Assembly (NCBI GenBank): GCA_025766275.1
Contig: JAFKAC010000121.1
Coordinates: forward strand, 62,001-126,000
Reading direction: 5' to 3'
Length of the DNA stretch: 64,000 nucleotides
Origin: Lactarius indigo
Lineage: Eukaryota > Basidiomycota > Agaricomycetes > Russulales > Russulaceae
Under the pieces are notes generated by a model. It ran no database searches and was not told the origin of the DNA. It worked only from the letters and a program-made list of their open reading frames with translations. The position numbers and the translations under genes were made by a program. Of the stretch, positions 56,515 through 64,000 are shown in pieces. Position 1 is the stretch's first letter; each line of letters begins with the position of its first letter.

Positions 56515-58764
56515 ATGGACTTTATCACCAAGCTTCCACCGTCAAAAGAGTACAACAGCATACTGACGGTCACAGATCATGACTGTAGCAAGGCCTCAAT
56601 CTTCATCCCTTGTCGAGAAGAGATAACCGCAGAAGAAACGGCAGCCCTGTACGTTGCTCACGTGTTCAAGCGTTTCGGATTACCTCGCAAATGTATCAGC
56701 GATCGGGACCCTCGGTTCGCGTCAAAGTTCACCAGGGAAGTATGCCGCATATTAGGCATCCAACAGAACATATCCACGGCGTACCACCCACGCACCGACG
56801 GACAGTCTGAGCGCACCAACCAATGGCTGGAACAATACCTGCGCTTTTGGGTAAATGAGCGACAAGACAACTGGGCCGCTTATCTACCAATCGCTGAATT
56901 CGCGCACAACAACTGGCCTCATGAGCACACGAAGCAATCACCGTTTCAACTTCTGATGGGATACAACCCGCAAGCGGACTGGACTGATAAGCCATCCCCT
57001 CTTCCTCAGGTCACGAGACGGCTAACACAACTAAAAGAAGCGAGAGAAGACGCCCAACGACTCATGAAGAAGGCGCAAGAAGCATGGGTCCGCAACAAAG
57101 ATACGCCCAAGTTCAAAATTGGAGATCTTGTATGGCTGGAAGGCAGGCACCTTCGCACCAATCAGCCCACGGCAAAATTAGCGGCGCGACGCCACGGACC
57201 CTTTCGGGTGACACAGGTGATGTCCCCTTACAATTATCGATTGGAGCTTCCCACGCAGTGGAGCATTCACCCAGTATTCCACATCGATCTTCTCACACCA
57301 TACAAACAAACGACCCTCCATGGGGAGAATTTCACACGACCGCCACCCGAGCTGATCGATGGAGAAGAAGAATACGAAGTCGAGGCCATTTTGGACTCCC
57401 GGCACTTCGGCAGGGGGAGACGACTCCAATACCTCGTCAAATGGAAAGGGTATCCGGACTCGGAGAATCAGTGGGTCAACAAAAATGACATCTTCGCACC
57501 GGAAGCGCTCCGCCTATATCAAGAAGCACAAGCGCACGAGGTAACAGTTAAAAGGGGATTCGCCTGCACAGAGGAAAGTCATCCCTCATTCCTTCGCTCT
57601 ATCATCTCTACCCTTATGCCCACTTCTCCTCTGCGACATGTCACCCAAGCGATCCTCCTCGACTCCCTTGCAGAAGACGCTCGGGCCCTCCTGGCTGAAG
57701 ACGACGACACCGAGGTTCCCAACACCCAAATCACCCCATACACACCTGTCGGCCAGCCAGAGGGCCGTATCACCGCACAAGAATGGGCAAATGTCCTTGC
57801 CCAATTCCCCGACCCCACGCAACAGCCCGACGACGAATCCGCCGTCGTCCATGTCTTCCGTGACGAACACGGGGAGCGCGAACCTATTGCAGCCATCCCC
57901 CCGAGCGACGACCTCGTTGGCGTTCGCGGAGTTTTCCCGCGCAATGACGAGCGTTCAAGCTCTCCTGGAGTACGAGTTGGACGGTTGGAGGAGGGTAGCG
58001 GCGGAGTGGCAGAAGGAACAGTTAGACTCAGCCGCGGCCTGACTGAGAGAGATGTGCGAGCGGCGGCAGCGATGGAGGCTGCTGAGGCTGGCCATGACGA
58101 CGACGATTACTACCCGGCACGCCACGCCTTCCTTCGAACGAAAGGCGACCCTACTAATCCCCGCATCACACCCTGGCTCGTCAACTCTGACGGGTCCGCC
58201 ATGTATCGAGGACGTGTGCGTGTACCAGGCGCCGCCGACCACCGTCCCTTCACCGCCGCTGACAACCCCGCGCACGTTATTGCGCCTGAGGGGTTCCGGG
58301 CAAATCGACGACCCCATCACATTCCATACCCCATCACCGGACCCGACGGAGTAGAGAGGGACGCATCGCACGTCCAAATCATTGGAGGGGCGGACCCCCT
58401 CATATTGGGAGTCATACCGGGCTCCCCCCACCTATACGGTAAGCCACTCTATGCCGAACCCCACGTTAGCGCAGCGCTGCGCCCCACGTATCCCCATGAA
58501 GACCTCGTCATCTTCGCTGCGGACAAGATCACTGACCGCGCCCTCAACCGCATCAACGACGAGACGCTCACCGCAGAGGTCACGCGCTACCGCGCGGCCA
58601 GCTTCGAGCTGGAACGACTTCGGGCGAGAGTGGCGCAGCTGCGAGACATGATCGCGTGCGCGCAGAGCGACCGCCAAGACTCCATCTACCGATTGGAGCG
58701 CGCCACTGCGTTAGAGCGCATTGCCGACGAACAGAGGGACTGGCCGGCCAGAGACTTTCGGTGA
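56515..58764 (+). pseudogene. Ty3/gypsy chromovirus integrase, chromodomain and long C-terminal extension (5'-truncated)
   Basis: Integrase inserts the DNA copy and the chromodomain directs it to modified chromatin. The recognisable protein starts at MDFITKLPPSKEYNS with the first catalytic Asp. The second Asp is in CISDRDPRF and the Glu in TDGQSERTN, 35 residues apart, the canonical DX35E. A GPY/F-like C-terminal region (RHGPFRVTQVMSPYNYRLEL) and a chromodomain (EYEVEAILDSRHFGRGRRLQ, then YLVKWKGYPDSENQW) follow. About 410 further residues have no family I know, including acidic, Pro-rich and a final Leu/Arg heptad region (YRAASFELERLRARVAQLRD). The frame is open, but RT, protease and gag are missing upstream. 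The upstream 31 residues of the open frame (56422-56514) are not integrase. Purine tract and LTR follow. Confidence 0.92.
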
Positions 58765-58781
58765 GTCTGGGGTCTCACACT

Positions 58782-58795
58782 AAAAAGGGGGGTGA
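58782..58795 (+). other. Polypurine tract of the chromovirus
   Basis: AAAAAGGGGGGTGA directly precedes the LTR start TGTCACG, the usual site of plus-strand priming. Confidence 0.85.
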
Positions 58796-59306
58796 TGTCA
58801 CGTTTCGACTCGTACGGACTTCGTTGGACACCCTTACTGTACCGGTTGCAACTACGGCGGTAAGGTAGATTAGTTGCGGACTTAACCACGGTGATACGGT
58901 AGTGCGATAGGTGATACGGTACGATAGCTGACTGATGACAGACGCCACTAATACTGGTAGTAGTGGTATTTGGTTTGAGATACTTACGCGATACGTTGGA
59001 TGCTACTTACGGTGACTCATAGCAGCGCTTCTAAGCCTGCTCGACTTGTATTTAAGTTGTCTTGTGAAGACCAAGATACGCCATCTTGGTCTTCTTGAAT
59101 CGTCACTTCTATTCCTTCTTCTCTCTATCGTTCGAAACTCCGACTTGGTTCGTGAGCAATACAGTGAAAGATCTGTTGGTGTGCCTTCGCGCATTCACTA
59201 AGACAGAAGCTTGGACCTTCGCGTCTTCAAGTCAACGCCTCGATATACAGCTAAGTTGTTACCGCCATTAGTGCTCAAGTCAAGCTGACGTCGTGACGAC
59301 GTTACA
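58796..59306 (+). repeat. 3' LTR of the chromovirus (511 bp)
   Basis: It starts TGTCACGTTTCG and ends GACGTTACA. It is collinear with the LTR at 4664-5214 (opposite strand). The 29-bp hairpin is at 59066-59094, preceded by a GTATTTAAG box. No target duplication can be assigned because the left LTR is lost. Confidence 0.88.
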
Positions 59307-59605
59307 GCTACAAGACATTCGATCCCTACAGAATCCCCATTACTTAGTACATACTCGCAAACATTTTGTACGCACACGCATTTATAGTGGATGAACGATT
59401 TTGGCAAAAAGAAAGAAAGTGTGCTTATGCAATTGACGGAGAAGAACCTGCCTGCTACACGGCCGATAGAGGTCGGAGAACCGGATCGCTTTGTCGGGCC
59501 GTCAGTCAATAAATCAACTACCAGTTGGCTAGACGCTACGGGAAGGCACCCACTGTATCACCCGGGTACTACACGGCCAGACGGTAGAACCGTATAGAGA
59601 TTTTG
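59307..59605. other. No recognisable gene
   Basis: Unique sequence between the LTR and a direct repeat pair; no domain or element end recognised. Confidence 0.4.
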
Positions 59606-60033
59606 CGGAGGTAGGCAGCCGGTTAGGTGAACGATGTGTGAGTGGGAGTTCATGAGGAGAGCATATTCTCCTCTCTCTTAGATATTATTCATATATAACC
59701 GTTTAACTACGGTATTATTATAATTATCTAATACCTTGGTCTAGCCTCGGTTTGCCGGACTATGTCCGTTCCGGGCTAAATCCCAACAAACCGTCCTGGG
59801 GTTGCCCTGGGAAATGCAGCCTGAGGATTCCCTAGTTACAATCTGTGATAGTTATAAAGTATTACGGAGGCGGGCAGCCGGATAGGTGAACAATGTGTGA
59901 GTGGGAGTTCCAGAGGAGAGCGTATGCTCCTCTCTCCTAGATATTATTCATAGATAATCGTTTAACTACGCTAATATTACAATTATCTAATATGTCAATC
60001 TAGCCTCAGTTTGCCGGACTGTGTCCGTCATCA
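59606..60033 (+). repeat. Direct repeat pair (about 170 bp each, 264 bp apart) with an internal hairpin
   Basis: GGAGGTAGGCAGCCGGTTAG (59609) and GGAGGCGGGCAGCCGGATAG (59873) start two similar blocks that end near TTTGCCGGACT(A/G)TGTCCGT. The second block has a perfect hairpin, GAGGAGAGC-GTAT-GCTCCTCTC (near 59915); the first has a slightly imperfect version. Possibly two decayed LTRs around a short remnant. Confidence 0.65.
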
Positions 60034-60281
60034 GCAAATTCCCTGCGAAATTCCAATGCCGTCATAACGCAGTCAGAGAATTGGCAATGGGAAGATGTGA
60101 AATGGAGCTCTGGGGGCAACCGACAGACCGGGTTCTCAATAACCGGAGTGCCAATGCAGTTCAACCTCAGGTTGTTCTTGCCAGCGTCCCAGGTGCAGCC
60201 GGCTGCCCACCTCCACAAATCTCTATAGGTTATGGATGGTTTGCATCTGGTTTGACACCTTAATGACTTTACATACGCAAG

Positions 60282-62854
60282 TCATACTTTAAGTACATTC
60301 GCCACGTCCTTGACCATAAATGATGTTATTTCTCCAGAAGACTCAAGCTCAACGGTGCAGCAGTCATGTTCCAACTTGAGCAGTTTCCCCACTTGTCCGG
60401 TGCAATGGCGTCCGATAATGACAACTCTATTCCCTTCAGATGGTCCCCAAGGTACGAGGTTTGATGGGTTGATGGAAATTTGTGCCAGTCTCTTCCTCCG
60501 GACCACAGACACGATGACTTCGTTCGGTTCTGGTAGAATCTTCTGGTTTACCACAGGTACTGTCTTTGCCGCGACTCCATTCAAATCAGTATGCGGAGAC
60601 AGCGCTGGAATTCCCCGAACATGGAATGGAATGCATTCCTCCCTTAGCACTCCCTGGATTTCTTCTGAAAAGAGCCAGTGTGTCCGGACTTTGGTGATTG
60701 ATGACTCACCCAGTCCTTGAGGCGAGACCCGAGAGTATGCTGTGTTTTCCTCGGGTTCTGCTGGTTCTGGTGTGATGGCACGGTATACATCTTCTGGAGG
60801 GGGTGTACGGTTTAGACGACTCGGTGATGCTACTGGCATTGAAATAGGTCTGTCAGAAAGGCTTATGAGACGCAAGGAGCATTCGCAGGTAACACACTAC
60901 GTACTCCACTCGGAATTCACCATACTCAAAGTGTTGCTTTGCTAGACCGTGCGACGCTACCTTCGCGTCCAACTCAACGTCAATACCGTTTGAATCTTCA
61001 GCCTTGACGAGGCCGTGATACCCCTTGAGGGAGCCTTTCGTGATCATTACTCTTTTCCCCTCCCAAATGCGACGGTGCTCGGACTTATGCAGAGCAGCAG
61101 CTTGGACCCCTGATACCGTTATCTCGTCTACGTTGATATAGGTCTGAACCTGTCATGAGTTCGTCGTTGGCATATGGGCCTAGACTTACATGTTGCCCGC
61201 TTACTTCGTCAATGACTTGGGCGATGCCGCCATCTGGTACTTGTAATATGCGGCCCCGGTGCGTTGCACCGCCTTTCCCAGGAAATTCGACATAGAGACC
61301 TGGAGTGAAACGGAAAAATCGAAGGGGTGAACTAAAGAACTGGATACTGAGTGTCGACATATCGATCTACGAAGTCCATAAATCAATCAGGGGAGATAGA
61401 CGAGGAGAGGAGAAGGTGGGCGCACCTCTGCGTTGGCTTCCCTGTCCAGAAAGGTTACCTTCTGTTCAAGGTGGTCAATGGCGACTACCATACCAAAGGA
61501 GTCTGACCAGCGGCTCTTGACGCTATCACCTGGGAGAAAATGGGGAATTAGGTCGCGCAAAGCGACGCAAATGATCAGTCCGGAGTGTTGCTCGGGGCTT
61601 TGAGTAACCACGTCCGTGACATTATCTTGGATTCTTTCGGTGCGGCCGATAATGCCAACGTATTCTCCGGACGTCACCAGCATCCTATCGCCTACTTGAG
61701 TCGAATCCTGCACGAAGCGCTTAAGACATGGGTAGAAAGGCGGATGAGATCGGACCATCGCCGACTGCACGAACGGCGTAATGTTCTGAGGGGATTTCCC
61801 CAAGACGCGAAGGTAGGACGATGGAATGCGCTCCATAGCGAGCCCATCCTCGTACATGCTCCCTCTAAAGACAAACTTGTTGGGACCGAGAACCTTTACT
61901 TTCCTCTGGCCATATTGATGGACAAGCTCTGCAACGGTCCATACCTGTGGAGCCGGCCGACCATCTCTCTTCCGCTTGCTTCTGGATTGAGGGATTCGGG
62001 GCACGAATATCACAACGACGTCCCCCTGGATTGAGATGTCCGATTCGTAGAGATACCCAACATTGTCGCGATACCGACCGGCTATACAGCGCACCCATTG
62101 TCCAACCTCTATCCCAGCAGACGGGTGGTGTCGGTGGGAGAGTATTCCAACGTATTCTGTCGGCGCAATGAACCGTGGTTGCTTGTCGCGGATAGTAACC
62201 AAGCCCTTTGCCGCATGACGAACTTATCCGACGTCGAACGCCTCGATAAACACATGTCCCGGTATAGAGGACAGAGCAAAGACCGACGCAATGGCTGGTG
62301 GGTGGATTTCGCTCGGCGCAAGACATCGACGGGAAATCTGGAATACGACATCGGTTTCTCGACCAAGCTATCCATCAGGCGTCAGTATCTGTTTGCAGAT
62401 AATGCGGAATACCAACTTTCACCCTGACGGACCATATACTAGGATCAGTCGAGCGCGGCACTCAAAATGGCAAGGGAATGTCTTCAAATGTTGTGTATGA
62501 GGACCGCGTATTGTTCCCAGCTCTTGCCACAAGCCTCGTGGCCTCATCCTGGAGGTCCTGTGCAGAAGTATCTATGTCGGAAAAGCCAGCACGTGAGATA
62601 ACATCTGCCTCATTGTTCGACATCTCCTCGTCATCAAAGAGCCCACCTATAGAATATACATAGATTATCATGAATGAACGACGTGTGTGACTTACTGAGA
62701 ATCTCTCCCTCGTCCGTTTCCTCTTCATCCTCAACCGCAACGATTGCTTCGACATCAAGGAACTGGTGTGCCTGTAGCTAATGGATTAATAACATGATTC
62801 CCAAACTCGAATTTTCGAGTCAACAGACTTTGGACTCACAGAGTATTCAGTCAT
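60282..62854 (-). pseudogene. Spt5-like KOW/NGN-domain protein, seven exons, two in-frame stops
   Basis: Related to the transcription elongation factor Spt5, which binds RNA polymerase II. Exons (minus): 62854-62840, 62777-62696, 62646-62417, 62367-61426, 61339-61190, 61149-60905, 60849-60282; introns are GT-AG. The acidic N-terminus (VEDEEETDEGEIL) is followed by an NGN-like part (DPSIWSVRVK, GRETDVVFQISRR, SSIPGHVFIEAFDV) and KOW-type segments (VGQWVRCIAGRYRDNVGYLY, VGDRMLVTSGEYVGIIGRTE, WEGKRVMITKGSLKGYHGLV, EGNRVVIIGRHCTGQVGKLL). In-frame stops are TGA at 62462-62464 (PLPF-stop-VPRSTDPSIW) and TAA at 62224-62226 (FDVG-stop-VRHAAKGL). An overlooked intron could explain the first but hardly the second. 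Agaricomycetes carry many Spt5-like paralogues (from memory), so this is probably a decayed paralogue and not the essential gene. The splice at 61425-61340 is chosen to include SSPLRFFRFTPGLYVEFPG. Confidence 0.72.
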
Positions 62855-63165
62855 TTTTAGCGTGCGGGAGAAGTGATGTAGTTGAATGACAATTAGATGA
62901 GCTGAGCCGAGCGCTCCAGTTTGAACCGCGGCTTGCTCCTTCCTTTTTAGGTGGTGCCCGACTCCTTCTCATTAGCGACTTGCGCGTATTATTAACACTT
63001 CAATATGTTGTCGTGTCCACCCAAAAGTTAGAGCTACAAGTCACTACCATTGAATGGCTCAGCTTCACATGTGTTCGGATGTTATATACATATAATGTAC
63101 TCTAATGACCACGCCTCTGGAACAAAGGTGTTAGACGAGATTGCGTTAAATATGATTTCGTACCT
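62855..63165. other. Intergenic region
   Basis: No gene is seen. It lies upstream of the Spt5-like start (62854) and downstream of the stop at 63166; both genes point leftward. Confidence 0.5.
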
Positions 63166-64000
63166 TCAAGGCACCTGAGCCGGCATCAAGACGTGTCGGG
63201 CCTCTATCCCCCTTACCCATCCTTTAAATTTGCTGTCCTGCTTGTCAGCAGGAACGTGGAACTGTGCAATTTTTGGGCCAGTCTGGTGCTCACTGAGAGC
63301 AGTGAGGTCGCTTCGCACGCCATTGAATGCGTGAATACCTAAGGACAACGACTCTGTTGCCTCTCTCCAGAGATTACTGATGCGGCGCAAATCGGCACCT
63401 CGACCTTCTAATATGCGTAGCGCACCTCGGTGTCCACCGAAAATGGTCAACGACCTGGAGTTTATTTCCTCCTTCTCCCGCCTTACAGCCGCGCCCTCAG
63501 CAGCCAACGAACTCGATATCTCCAGGGCGATGGATTCCAGGAAGCGGAGGTCATGGTATACAGAATCACCATGCATGACAAGGCGACGCGCGTGGGCGGT
63601 TGTGGTATCCTCAATGAGAGCGAGTGTTTCGGAAAAAATAGCCTGTTTGGAACGGTGGACCCAATTGAACGCCACAAGCCTTGATAACAAGCCCGGATGC
63701 AAGTCGGCTTGCAATTTGGTGAAGATGGCATTGTGTTCCAGCAACATCCTGAAACACTGTCAAGGGGTGTCTTTTTTCGAACTGTGTTGACTTACTCGTC
63801 GATCACAGTCCTGACAAGGGCAATGTGAGATCCAGAGGAGAGTTCTGACGCCCAAGCACGTTGAAGAAAGTCCTTGAGCTTGTCTGACAGTTCATGACGT
63901 TGAATGAGGTCACTTGCACGTACGAGCGCCAACACAACGGAGGTGGCGTTGGTTGCCTTGCGGATCGCAAAGTCCACTGCAGGGCCATGTATGTCCTCAT
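63166..64000 (-). CDS. Unrecognised helical protein, 3' part (gene runs off the right edge)
   Basis: Two exons are visible: one from the window edge to 63796 (DFAIRKATNATSVVLALVRA to RTVIDE) and one from 63748 to the stop at 63166. They are joined by a 47-nt intron (GTAAGT...TTTCAG) that keeps the frame (VIDE/MLLEHNAIFTKLQ). The protein appears mostly alpha-helical with charged stretches (AAEGAAVRREKEEINSRSL, RGADLRRISNLWREATESL). There is no obvious membrane span, signal peptide or catalytic motif, and no family is recognised. The end is natural (MPAQVP then stop). Base composition and splice quality resemble ordinary host genes, so this may be the edge of a gene-rich region. Confidence 0.7.

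Overview
The window looks like transposon-dense, heterochromatin-type DNA from a basidiomycete, most likely an Agaricomycete. The evidence is short GT-AG introns of about 40-90 nt, chromodomain Ty3/gypsy elements, Ty1/copia elements, an intron-rich hAT transposase, a FAR1/SWIM-type MULE, a Plavaka-like transposase fragment, a PDR-type ABC transporter relic and an Spt5-like KOW gene. Nothing looks bacterial. The species call is inference.

Layout. 1-5214: a minus-strand gypsy chromovirus (RNase H, RT, protease, gag, 5' LTR), decayed by TGA codons and interrupted by a solo LTR (1480-2059). 5215-7245: a truncated copia pol, interrupted by another solo LTR (6301-6806). 8280-9127: a Plavaka-type transposase fragment. 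9128-22628: probably one hAT element with an open 14-exon transposase (18123-21491). A GTGGTCGC-type minisatellite in its left part took three LTR insertions: two solo LTRs and a very young full-length copia (11444-17783). 25128-27895: a PDR ABC transporter pseudogene split by a 1.5-kb non-autonomous element. 29638-32347: an open three-exon gene of unknown function. 32811-37130: a 110-bp satellite. 37290-41081: a complete but dead MULE with a 9-bp target duplication. 41-53 kb: AT-rich DNA with a long foldback element (47858-49181), two old copia solo LTRs and a perfect 190-bp-arm palindrome (52598-52981). 53162-55690: a 157-bp satellite. 56285-59306: the 3' part of a second chromovirus (integrase, chromodomain, long C-terminal extension, LTR). 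60-64 kb: gene-like DNA with a damaged Spt5-like KOW gene and one unrecognised gene.

Most units are nested, and target-site duplications fix many boundaries exactly. The most unusual signal is that the two satellites, unrelated in unit length and sequence and 16 kb apart, share the same 17-bp palindrome (GAGCGTCC-W-GGACGCTC) with a common CACAC flank. Other leads are a possible self-priming hairpin/PBS pair in the chromovirus, a half-tRNA-type PBS in the young copia, a -1 frameshift heptamer at the gag-pol overlap, and a GC-rich repeat module found in two structurally different elements.
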